Position numbers and translations under genes: made by a program. From Oscillospiraceae bacterium (GTDB taxonomy: Bacteria; Bacillota; Clostridia; Oscillospirales; UBA929): a DNA stretch of 5,718 nt. The DNA lies in assembly GCA_009777435.1 (NCBI GenBank), contig WRLW01000107.1:1-5718 (forward strand). Direction: 5' to 3'. The notes beneath the pieces were generated by a model. That model made no database searches. It was not told where the DNA came from and saw nothing but the letters and a program-made list of their open reading frames with translations. Shown here in pieces: positions 1-5,659 of this stretch (position 1 is its first letter; each line of letters starts with the position of its first letter).

Positions 1-914
1 ATTATCTGCTTAGCAAAATTTCTTTCCCTTGGAGCATGATCGACAAGATAACCCCCTACCCGGACAAATCCGTCGAGACCATGCTAACGGCAAAGGGCGT
101 CGAGGGCATGGCGCCCATAGTCACATCAAAGGGGACGTTCGCGGCCGCGTTTGTAAACGCCGAAAGACCGCAGTATCTTGTTGTGGAGGATGTGTTCCCC
201 AACGGCCGGCCGCCGCTGGAAAAGGCCGGCGTGCTGTTCACCGGCCGCGAGACCGTCGGCAAAGCCGAGCGCATGAAAGTCACCACCTGCCTTAACCCAC
301 TGCATACCGCGATGGCGGTATACGGCTGTCTGCTGGGCTATACGCGCATCAGCGACGAAATGCTTGACGCCGACATAACCGCGCTCGTTAAACATCTGGC
401 CTATACGGAGGGCCTTCCCGTGGTCACAGACCCGGGTATATTCTCGCCGCGCGGCTTTATCGACGAGGTGCTTAACGAACGGCTGCCCAACCCTTTTATA
501 CCCGACACCCCGTTTCGCATCGTGACCGACACCTCTCAAAAGGTCGGCATACGGTTCGGCGAAACCATCAAAAGCTATATAGCGGAGCGGCGCGACATGG
601 GCGGCCTTGTGGCCATCCCGCTCGCCATAGCCGGCTGGCTGCGCTTTCTGCTCGGTGTGGACGACGCCGGACAGGTCATGGAAATAGCCCCCGACCCGCT
701 CAAGGATGAGATGCGGCAGGCGCTCTCCGGCATTGTGTGGAATGTCCCCGAAAGCTATAGCGGCCAGCTGCTTCCCATTCTGTCCAACAGCCTCATTTTC
801 GGCTCCGACCTGACGGAAACCGTCCTTGCCGGCCGTATTGAGACATACTTCGTATCGATGCTGGCCGGCCCCGGCGCCGTACGCGATACGCTGAGAAACG
901 AGGCCGGCAAATGA
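1..914 (+). CDS. uxuB: Fructuronate reductase (D-mannonate oxidoreductase), mannitol dehydrogenase family, 3' part only
   Basis: This enzyme reduces D-fructuronate to D-mannonate with NAD(P)H in the cytoplasmic hexuronate pathway. The frame is open to the left edge (first full codon at 3), so the ATG at 36 is internal. It sits inside the family signature, which reads ISFPWSMIDKITPYP across 18-62 and is close to the PROSITE mannitol-dehydrogenase pattern, with Ile and Lys at the usual Val and Arg. The catalytic Lys-x5-Asn-x2-His motif is intact: Lys at 276-278, Asn at 294-296, His at 303-305. About 303 residues are present. Relatives run roughly 480-540 residues, so the N-terminal Rossmann nucleotide-binding domain lies off-window. 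The stop TGA (912-914) overlaps the uxaC start, suggesting translational coupling. Mannitol, arabinitol and tagaturonate dehydrogenases share this fold. Fructuronate is favoured by the overlap with uxaC and by the long-form sequence typical of Clostridia. The family is certain; the substrate is likely. Confidence 0.88.
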   Translation, partial: YLLSKISFPWSMIDKITPYPDKSVETMLTAKGVEGMAPIVTSKGTFAAAFVNAERPQYLVVEDVFPNGRPPLEKAGVLFTGRETVGKAERMKVTTCLNPLHTAMAVYGCLLGYTRISDEMLDADITALVKHLAYTEGLPVVTDPGIFSPRGFIDEVLNERLPNPFIPDTPFRIVTDTSQKVGIRFGETIKSYIAERRDMGGLVAIPLAIAGWLRFLLGVDDAGQVMEIAPDPLKDEMRQALSGIVWNVPESYSGQLLPILSNSLIFGSDLTETVLAGRIETYFVSMLAGPGAVRDTLRNEAGK

Positions 915-2302
915 AAGCTTTTATGGACAACGACTTCCTGCTGTGCGGTGACGCCGCCAAAACGCTCTATCATAGCTTCGCGGCCCCCATGCCCGTCATT
1001 GACTACCACTGCCATATAAACCCGGAGGATATCGCGTTAGACCGGCGCTTCGACAACCTCGCGCGGCTTTGGTTAGGCGGCGACCATTACAAATGGCGCC
1101 TTATGCGCGCCAACGGCGAGGACGAGCGCGTGATAACCGGCGCGGAAAGCTCAGACCGCGATAAATTTTTAGCGTTCGCCCGTACGCTGCCCAAAGCCAT
1201 CGGGAACCCCGTCTACCACTGGGCGCATCTGGAGCTGCGGCGCTATTTCGACTGCGAGCTGATTCTGTCGCCGGATACGGCCGATGAAATCTGGCGTCAC
1301 TGCAACCAAAGGCTTGACGGCCTGTCGGCGCGCGAAATCATAAGACGCTCGCGCGTGGAAGCCATAGCGACCACAGACGACCCCGCGGACAGCCTTGAAT
1401 GGCACAAGAGCATAGCGGCCGACAAGTCGTTCGCGACAAAGGTCGTGCCAGCTTTCCGTCCAGACAGGGCAATGAATATCGAAAAGCCTGACTTCGCCGC
1501 GTATCTGGCAAAGCTCGGAGAGGCCGCCGGCATACCCGTCAAGTCCCTTGACGACCTGTTCGCGGCCCTCGAGAACAGAATAAGCTTCTTTGACGCGGCG
1601 GGCTGCCGCGCTTCGGATCACGGGCTTGACTACGTTCCCTTCGCGGACGCCGCGAAAGCGCCCGGGCTGTTCAAAAAAGCTCTGGGCGGCGAAGCGCTTT
1701 CGTTCGGCGAAATCGAAGCGTATAAAACCGCGCTGCTGCTGTTCCTGGGCAGAGCTTACGCGAAGCGCGGCTGGGTGATGCAGCTCCATTACGGGACACA
1801 GCGCAACGTCAACACGGCCATGTTTGACAGGCTCGGCCCAGATACGGGCTTCGACGCCATCGGAAGCCGTGAATGCGGCTATAACATCACGGCGCTGCTC
1901 GACAGGCTTGAGCAGACCGGCGAGCTGCCCAAAACCATCCTGTATTCGCTCAATCCCAACGACGACGCCATGCTCGCGACCATCTGCGGCTGCTTTATGG
2001 CCGGCGGGATAACGGGTAAAATTCAACACGGAAGCGCGTGGTGGTTCAACGACACCAAGCAGGGCATGGAGACGCAGTTATCGAGCTTGGCGAGCCGCGG
2101 ACTTCTGGGGGGCTTTGTCGGTATGCTGACGGATTCGCGCAGCCTTTTGTCATACACGCGCCATGAATATTTCAGGCGCATCCTGTGCAACCTGCTGGGC
2201 GCTTGGGTGGAAAACGGCGAATACCCCGCCGATATCCCCGCGCTCGGCGCGATGGTGCGCGACATCAGCTACAATAACGCCCTTAAATATTTCGGGTTTT
2301 AG
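911..2302 (+). CDS. uxaC: Glucuronate isomerase (uronate isomerase)
   Basis: UxaC isomerises D-glucuronate to D-fructuronate and D-galacturonate to D-tagaturonate, the first intracellular step of hexuronate use. The protein is 463 residues, close to the 470 of E. coli UxaC, and matches it along its whole length from memory. Visible family blocks are DYHCHI at 31-36 (metal-site His33 and His35 of the amidohydrolase-like barrel), GDHYKWRLMRANG at 57-69, the GNPVYHWAHLELRRYF block at 98-113, TTDDPADSLEWH at 154-165, SDHGLD at 235-240, the histidine-bearing QLHYGTQRNVN at 291-301, and MLTDSRSLLSYTRHEYF at 405-421 near the C terminus. The start ATG (911) overlaps the upstream TGA as ATGA, with only a weak purine-rich site near 901-903, so reinitiation after uxuB translation is likely. 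It appears intact and is the last gene of its operon, followed by a hairpin. No regulatory site is visible because the promoter lies off-window. Confidence 0.97.
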   Translation: MKAFMDNDFLLCGDAAKTLYHSFAAPMPVIDYHCHINPEDIALDRRFDNLARLWLGGDHYKWRLMRANGEDERVITGAESSDRDKFLAFARTLPKAIGNPVYHWAHLELRRYFDCELILSPDTADEIWRHCNQRLDGLSAREIIRRSRVEAIATTDDPADSLEWHKSIAADKSFATKVVPAFRPDRAMNIEKPDFAAYLAKLGEAAGIPVKSLDDLFAALENRISFFDAAGCRASDHGLDYVPFADAAKAPGLFKKALGGEALSFGEIEAYKTALLLFLGRAYAKRGWVMQLHYGTQRNVNTAMFDRLGPDTGFDAIGSRECGYNITALLDRLEQTGELPKTILYSLNPNDDAMLATICGCFMAGGITGKIQHGSAWWFNDTKQGMETQLSSLASRGLLGGFVGMLTDSRSLLSYTRHEYFRRILCNLLGAWVENGEYPADIPALGAMVRDISYNNALKYFGF

Positions 2303-2314
2303 AACGCCATACGC

Positions 2315-2355
2315 AAGCCCGCCGGCGCGCCAATGTCAAGGCGCGCCGGCGCTTT
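2315..2355 (+). terminator. GC-rich hairpin between convergent genes, probable weak terminator for uxuB-uxaC
   Basis: A perfect 11-bp inverted repeat, GCCGGCGCGCC (2321-2331) and GGCGCGCCGGC (2340-2350), closes an 8-base loop (2332-2339). It can be lengthened by pairing AAGC (2315-2318) with GCTT (2351-2354) around a two-base bulge. The + strand continues with only three T residues, so it is not a textbook intrinsic terminator, though the stem is very stable. It starts 18 bases after the uxaC stop. On the - strand it overlaps the last codons of the thioesterase gene, whose stop (2338-2336) lies in the loop. The - strand has no T tract after the stem. Each stem arm contains the 8-bp palindrome GGCGCGCC. 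Confidence 0.6.
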
Positions 2356-2764
2356 CAACCGCGGACTCAAAAATTTCATACAGCTCCGGCATTTCCTTTT
2401 TAAGTGAAACGGGCCGTTTTTTCCCGCTGTGGTAATAGCAGTGCCTGCTCTCGCCTAAAGCTCGCAGCGCGCCGGTCTCCGCGTCGCTTATCCTATACGT
2501 CAGCGTCATTCTGAGAACCCCCAGCTCGGCGATATCCATATGGATATTAACGGTATCGCCAAAGCGCACCATTGACTTGTATTCACACGACACGCTCAGC
2601 ACGGCGAAATCAATACAGGCCGCCACGGCCTTTTCATATCCGAAGCCGACGCGCTCCAAATAATCGACGCGCGCCTCCTCAAGCCAGCGGATATAGTTCG
2701 CGTGATGTACGACACCCATCTGGTCGGTCTCGTAGTAATGCACCTTGCGTTTATAAGCGGTCAT
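2336..2764 (-). CDS. Hotdog-fold acyl-CoA thioesterase (YbgC/FadM, 4HBT family)
   Basis: This is a small cytoplasmic thioesterase predicted to hydrolyse acyl-CoA or a related thioester. At 142 residues it has the usual length of single-domain 4-hydroxybenzoyl-CoA thioesterase-like enzymes. The N-terminal motif YYETDQMGVVHHANYIRWLEEAR (10-32) is diagnostic: Asp14 is the expected catalytic acid/base, followed by the His-His-Ala-Asn-Tyr segment at the start of the hotdog helix. The EYKSMVRFGD region (61-70) and the YRISD strand (90-94) complete the fold. A good Shine-Dalgarno (AAGGAG at 2776-2771, six-base spacing) supports the ATG at 2764. It lies 48 bases after the membrane-protein gene with no terminator or obvious promoter between, so it is probably co-transcribed with the DUF2089 cassette. 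A functional link is not evident. The final codons and stop form part of the convergent hairpin. The exact substrate cannot be read from the sequence. Confidence 0.92.
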   Translation of the reverse strand: MTAYKRKVHYYETDQMGVVHHANYIRWLEEARVDYLERVGFGYEKAVAACIDFAVLSVSCEYKSMVRFGDTVNIHMDIAELGVLRMTLTYRISDAETGALRALGESRHCYYHSGKKRPVSLKKEMPELYEIFESAVESAGAP

Positions 2765-2812
2765 ATCTGTCTCCTTATTCCCGGCAAGCCGTCACCGTCA
2801 GTATGAAAAGCT

Positions 2813-3214
2813 CTATTCCAAATCCTGGATTTTCATTTTGTTTATCTCGCGCTGCTCCTTAAACCGTCCCCGGCATGAAAAATATATGAGCAGCAAAAGC
2901 GCGGTTGGTATATTGGAGAGCAGAAAAACCATAGTAACCTGCGGGATAAAAGGAATGATACTGCCCTGTTCCCGACCGGGCGCGGCAGTCGGTTCGGCGA
3001 TGACCATTTGCCCGTCTGCATAGATCTCGGTTCTTATCATCATCATACCCGCCATCCCGAAAATCATGCTCAGCGAAACGACGACAGATATTATCGGAAG
3101 AATCAACCCAAGCCATTTATTGCGATTCTTTGACAAATAAATCTGCAGAATAATAATACCGGCAATGAGCGAGAGTAAAATTACGGCGGCAGCCGACACA
3201 CCCACAGTTTTCAT
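2813..3214 (-). CDS. Small three-helix membrane protein of unknown function
   Basis: I do not recognise a named family. The 133-residue product has three hydrophobic segments, at about residues 6-27, 34-60 (ending in a GMAGMMM run) and 86-113. The basic SKNRNK turn between the first two segments and the basic tail (RGRFKEQREINKMK, 115-128) should be cytoplasmic by the positive-inside rule. That puts the N terminus and the 61-85 loop (TEIYADGQ...TAAPGREQ) outside. There is no clear catalytic motif. A strong Shine-Dalgarno (AAGGAGGG at 3230-3223, eight-base spacing) lies inside the end of the preceding DUF2089 gene, and only one base separates that gene's TAA from this ATG. The two are therefore one transcript and probably one functional unit. 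The coding sequence is clearly more AT-rich than the uxaC and permease genes. A membrane partner or sensor for the HTH protein is a reasonable guess but unproven. Confidence 0.85.
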   Translation of the reverse strand: MKTVGVSAAAVILLSLIAGIIILQIYLSKNRNKWLGLILPIISVVVSLSMIFGMAGMMMIRTEIYADGQMVIAEPTAAPGREQGSIIPFIPQVTMVFLLSNIPTALLLLIYFSCRGRFKEQREINKMKIQDLE

Positions 3215-3215
3215 C

Positions 3216-3515
3216 TTATTCGCCCTCCTTTTTGATCTTCTTATATTCGGATATCAGTATCTTTGCGGTGTCGAATTCGATTTTATCGCCGACCACAAGC
3301 CGCTTTATAAGCGCGACATACGGTTCATTGGCTGTGTCCTCGCTTATTTGAATCTTTTGGATAAGCTTGTCAAGCCGCAAGCGCACGGTCGGATAGGTAA
3401 CGCCGTATTGTCTCGCCATTTCCTTCAGCGAACCGGAAACCTGTAAAAACCTCTTGATAAAGGTAACGTCCTCATCCTCAAGGCTCGCCATCCATTCGGG
3501 AACCATCTCTATCAA
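3216..3515 (-). CDS. DUF2089-type helix-turn-helix protein, short form without zinc ribbon
   Basis: This is a probable DNA-binding regulator resembling the C-terminal part of DUF2089 proteins: a PEWM segment (6-9), then FIKRFLQVSGSLKEMARQYG and VTYPTVRLRLDKLIQKI (about 19-55), a compact HTH whose YPTVR part should be the recognition helix. A helical tail containing EPYVALIKRLVVGDKIEFDTAKILISEY follows. The N-terminal Cys-rich ribbon of longer members is absent. I place the start at TTG 3515, giving 99 residues, because a perfect AAAGGAGG (3531-3524) stands eight bases upstream. The frame stays open to a GTG at 3551 and an ATG at 3536, but the GTG lies within the promoter -10 region and the ATG at the expected transcription start. 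ATG 3506 is possible but sits 17 bases from the ribosome site. The gene is one base ahead of the membrane-protein gene. Autoregulation through the promoter repeats is inferred. The regulon is unknown. Confidence 0.85.
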   Translation of the reverse strand: MIEMVPEWMASLEDEDVTFIKRFLQVSGSLKEMARQYGVTYPTVRLRLDKLIQKIQISEDTANEPYVALIKRLVVGDKIEFDTAKILISEYKKIKKEGE

Positions 3516-3523
3516 AGCTTCCG

Positions 3524-3531
3524 CCTCCTTT
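3524..3531 (-). promoter_or_regulatory. Ribosome binding site that decides the DUF2089 start
   Basis: AAAGGAGG on the - strand is a full Shine-Dalgarno match. Its eight-base spacing to TTG 3515 makes TTG the most likely initiation codon. Upstream GTG and ATG codons in the same frame would put this ribosome site inside the coding region. Confidence 0.85.
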
Positions 3532-3562
3532 AACATTATTGAGTATATCACTTAACATTATT
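3530..3562 (-). repeat. Pair of 11-bp direct repeats in the promoter, candidate operator
   Basis: The - strand sequence AATAATGTTAA occurs twice without mismatch, at 3562-3552 and 3540-3530, with starts 22 bp apart (about two helical turns). The first copy fills most of the -35/-10 spacer and the second covers the expected transcription start. A protein bound to both on one face of the helix would block RNA polymerase. The repeats are seen directly; their use as an operator, perhaps for the DUF2089 protein, is inference. Confidence 0.6.
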
Positions 3563-3570
3563 CAAGTCAA
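3542..3570 (-). promoter_or_regulatory. Sigma-A (sigma-70-type) promoter of the DUF2089 cassette
   Basis: On the - strand, TTGACT (3570-3565) and TATACT (3547-3542) are separated by exactly 17 bases. Each hexamer differs from consensus at one position, and TGA stands directly before the -10. A run of A and T tracts (3571-3596) lies directly upstream of the -35 and could act as an UP element. Transcription should begin near 3535, giving a leader of about 20 bases that just includes the ribosome site. Confidence 0.9.
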
Positions 3571-3619
3571 TACTAAAATTATTTTTTATTTTTATTGCCG
3601 CCGCTTAAAACTGCCGGCC

Positions 3620-3666
3620 AAAAAAATAAGCCCCCTTTGCGGCGGCGCTTGGCCGCAAAGGGGGCT
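3620..3666 (-). terminator. Strong intrinsic terminator of the purine permease operon
   Basis: On the - strand a perfect 15-bp stem (AGCCCCCTTTGCGGC, 3666-3652, pairing with 3643-3629) closes an eight-base loop and is followed at once by TATTTTTTT (3628-3620). It begins 12 bases after the permease stop. It also insulates the DUF2089 promoter, which fires in the same direction just downstream. On the + strand no T tract follows the stem, so it should act only for leftward transcription. Confidence 0.96.
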
Positions 3667-3678
3667 GTGCGGAGAATT

Positions 3679-5052
3679 TTATATTTTCCCCATTCCCATC
3701 AGGACATAGCGGATTAGGAAGGCGAAAGAGAACAGCCAAAGCACGGGGTGGATCTCTTTGCTTTTTCCGGTGAACAGCTTGACCAGCACATAGAAAATGA
3801 AGCCAAGCCCAATTCCGTCGGCTATGGAGTAGGCAAACGGCATCATCACGACCGTAACAAAGCATGGAATCGCTTCGGTCAGGTCGCCCCACTTGATATC
3901 CTTCAAGCTGGAAACCATCATGATACCGACAATGATCAGGATAGGCGCGGTGGCCGCTCCCGGAACAAGGCCCATTACCGGAGCGAGGATCAGAGAGACA
4001 ATGAACAGCACGCCTGTAACCATAGAGGTCAACCCGGTGCGCCCGCCTTCGCTGATGCCCGCCGCCGATTCGACATAGGTAGTGACGGTCGAGGTGCCCA
4101 TAACGGCGCCGGCCGAGGTGGCCACGGCGTCGGCCAGCATGGCGCCGCCCGCCCGCGGCAGGTTGCCCTTCTCATCAAGGAAGCCGCCCTTTTCGGCGGT
4201 TCCTACCAGCGTCCCGATGGTATCGAACATATCGGTAAGGGTCATGGCTATCAAGACCGTAAAGACGCTCACTATCATCATGCCGAAGCCTTCGCCGGTG
4301 GAGAACAGCTCGCCGAAGCCTGTAAAGCACTGGCCGAACGTACTGCCAAACGCTTTGAAGGAATCACCGAAAGCGGCCGTAAGGCCCGGCGTCGAGATAC
4401 CCAGCTCCACCTTGAAGCCGAACTGTAAAATAGCGCCGACCAGCGAGGTGGCGATTATGCCGATGAACAGGCTGCCCTTGACCTTGAAGCAGAGCAGCGC
4501 GACGACCAGTACAAGGCCGAAAATGGCAAGCAGCGCCGACGGGCTGCTCAGGTCGCCCAGCCCGATTATCGGAACCCCGCCAAACGGCGTGTCGAGCAGC
4601 CCGGCGTTCACAAGGCCTATCAAAGCGATGAACAAGCCTATACCGGCGGCGATGGCGCGCTTGAGGGGCATGGGAATCGCGTTTACGATTACTTGCCTGA
4701 GCTTGGTGATGGTAATAATAATGAACAGCACGCCCGATACAAAAACCGCGGCCAGCGCGGCCCGCCATGAATACCCCATAACACCGCAGACCGTGAAGGC
4801 GAAAAACGCGTTTAGGCCCATCCCGGGCGCCTGCGCGAACGGATAGTTGGAGAGCAGGCCGGTGAGTATCGTACCGATGGCGGCGGCCAGACAGGTAGCG
4901 ATAAAAACAGCACCGTAATCCATTCCCGCGGCCGAGAGAATGTCGGGATTTACAAATATTATGTATGCCATGGTGAAAAACGTGGTCGCGCCGGCAATGA
5001 CCTCTGTCCTTACTGTTGTGCCGTTCTGCTTGAGCTTGAAGAACTTCTCCAT
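3679..5052 (-). CDS. NCS2-family purine permease, AzgA/PbuG type (guanine/hypoxanthine/adenine)
   Basis: This is an inner-membrane transporter expected to import a purine base with protons. The 457-residue protein closely resembles B. subtilis PbuG (about 440) from the N terminus (FFKL..NGTTVRTEVIAGATTF) to the end (GKSKEIHPV). Family marks in order are AQAPGMGLNAFFAF (73-86), the INAIP-like NAIPMPLK segment (124-131), LTDMFDTIGTLVG (272-284, the TM8 substrate-site region with Asp274 and Asp277), LPRAGGAMLADA (298-309), and GTSTVTTYVESAAGISEGGR (319-338, the TM10 region with Glu328). Hydrophobicity fits the 7+7 helix repeat of NCS2. A good ribosome site (AAAGGGG, 5066-5060, seven-base spacing) supports the ATG at 5052. 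It follows the phosphoribosyltransferase gene by 52 bases and ends at a strong terminator, making it the last gene of that operon. The exact purine preference cannot be assigned, so no symbol is given. Confidence 0.95.
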   Translation of the reverse strand: MEKFFKLKQNGTTVRTEVIAGATTFFTMAYIIFVNPDILSAAGMDYGAVFIATCLAAAIGTILTGLLSNYPFAQAPGMGLNAFFAFTVCGVMGYSWRAALAAVFVSGVLFIIITITKLRQVIVNAIPMPLKRAIAAGIGLFIALIGLVNAGLLDTPFGGVPIIGLGDLSSPSALLAIFGLVLVVALLCFKVKGSLFIGIIATSLVGAILQFGFKVELGISTPGLTAAFGDSFKAFGSTFGQCFTGFGELFSTGEGFGMMIVSVFTVLIAMTLTDMFDTIGTLVGTAEKGGFLDEKGNLPRAGGAMLADAVATSAGAVMGTSTVTTYVESAAGISEGGRTGLTSMVTGVLFIVSLILAPVMGLVPGAATAPILIIVGIMMVSSLKDIKWGDLTEAIPCFVTVVMMPFAYSIADGIGLGFIFYVLVKLFTGKSKEIHPVLWLFSFAFLIRYVLMGMGKI

Positions 5053-5075
5053 AAAAGCACCCCTTTGTTATTTTG

Positions 5076-5090
5076 ACCGCTGCGAGCGGT
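5076..5090 (-). other. Short intergenic hairpin between PRTase and permease genes
   Basis: The - strand reads ACCGCT-CGC-AGCGGT, a perfect 6-bp stem with a three-base loop in the 52-base gap, 14 bases after the PRTase stop and upstream of the permease ribosome site. It is followed by CAAAATAAC, not a T tract, so it should not terminate transcription. An mRNA processing or stability role is possible. Its function is unknown. Confidence 0.45.
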
Positions 5091-5104
5091 GGTTTGACAT
5101 AGTT

Positions 5105-5659
5105 CTATATTTCGACGTCAGCCGCGGTGAACAGCGGCAGCGGCGCGAGAAAAATTATATCCTCCCTGTCGGCGGCTTCGCCTTCGGCTAAAACGGCGGC
5201 GCGTCCAACCACATTGCCCCCCGCCATTTGCACCAGACGCTCCAGCGCCGCGAGCGAACCGCCTGTGGAAATAACGTCGTCTACCAGCAAGGCCCTGCGA
5301 TTTTTAAGCATGTCCGCGTCTTTGCCGTCTAAATACAGGCTCTGCTCCGATTGGGTCGTGATGGACTTCAGCCCGACGTGAAGCGAATCTCTCATGTAGA
5401 CCTTTGCTTGCTTCCTCGCCACTATATACGAGGCGTCGCCGCGCTGCCGCGCCATTTCCATGGCAAGCGGTATGCTCTTCGTCTCCGGGGTCACAATGAA
5501 ATCGTATTCGGGACAGATTTTCAGTAACTCGCGGGCGCTGCGAACGGTCAGCTCGACATCCCCCATCATTACAAAGCCGGCTATATACATACCGTCATCA
5601 ATCGGAAAAAACGGTAAGCGCCGTTCCAGCCCCGCCACATTCAATGCGTACCCTTTCAT
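5105..5659 (-). CDS. Type I phosphoribosyltransferase, adenine-PRTase-like
   Basis: This cytoplasmic enzyme is predicted to join a base to PRPP, most likely in purine salvage. Within 184 residues the PRPP-binding loop is complete: ALLVDDVISTGGS at 123-135, with the acidic pair Asp127-Asp128 and the Thr132-Gly-Gly-Ser phosphate loop. ARKQAKVY (81-88) resembles the RKxGKL segment of adenine phosphoribosyltransferase, and LYLDGKDADML (109-118 region) precedes the PRPP loop as in that group. The usual APRT EARGF pyrophosphate-loop motif is replaced by TPETKSIPLA (57-66), so substrate identity is uncertain. The N-terminal NVAGLERRLPFFPIDDG segment is typical of a Firmicute subfamily usually annotated only as phosphoribosyltransferase. 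The ATG at 5659 overlaps the preceding frame's stop as ATGA and has no clear ribosome site, consistent with coupled translation. The purine permease gene follows 52 bases downstream, which favours a purine substrate. Confidence 0.9.
   Translation of the reverse strand: MKGYALNVAGLERRLPFFPIDDGMYIAGFVMMGDVELTVRSARELLKICPEYDFIVTPETKSIPLAMEMARQRGDASYIVARKQAKVYMRDSLHVGLKSITTQSEQSLYLDGKDADMLKNRRALLVDDVISTGGSLAALERLVQMAGGNVVGRAAVLAEGEAADREDIIFLAPLPLFTAADVEI

Noticed and set aside
126..539. - strand open frame opposite uxuB
   Set aside because: It is antisense to a well-supported coding region, with no domain and no ribosome site.
1169..2029. Long - strand open frame of 286 codons opposite uxaC
   Set aside because: It lies wholly within uxaC, has a basic, low-complexity, Arg- and Val-rich composition, no recognisable domain and no supporting ribosome site. 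It is a shadow of a GC-rich gene.
2321..2350. Two GGCGCGCC palindromes as a mobile-element end or recombination site
   Set aside because: They are explained as the two arms of one hairpin between convergent genes. There is no transposase, target duplication or integrase nearby.
3571..3600. AT-rich stretch as a replication origin or small RNA
   Set aside because: It is only about 26 bases long, with no repeats of DnaA-box type and no promoter and terminator framing an RNA. It is better seen as an UP-element-like region ahead of the DUF2089 promoter.
3748..4428. + strand open frame of 226 codons opposite the permease gene
   Set aside because: Its His-, Arg- and Gly-rich translation has no family resemblance and it overlaps a certain gene. 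It is a shadow.
4082..4846. Long + strand open frame of 254 codons opposite the permease gene
   Set aside because: The Pro-, Ser- and Thr-rich translation is the antisense image of the Gly-, Ala- and Val-rich permease helices. It has no motif or start signals.
5053..5104. Possible purine riboswitch ahead of the permease
   Set aside because: The gap is only 52 bases and contains one 6-bp hairpin, too short for the three-way-junction purine aptamer. Any riboswitch for this operon would lie beyond the right edge.
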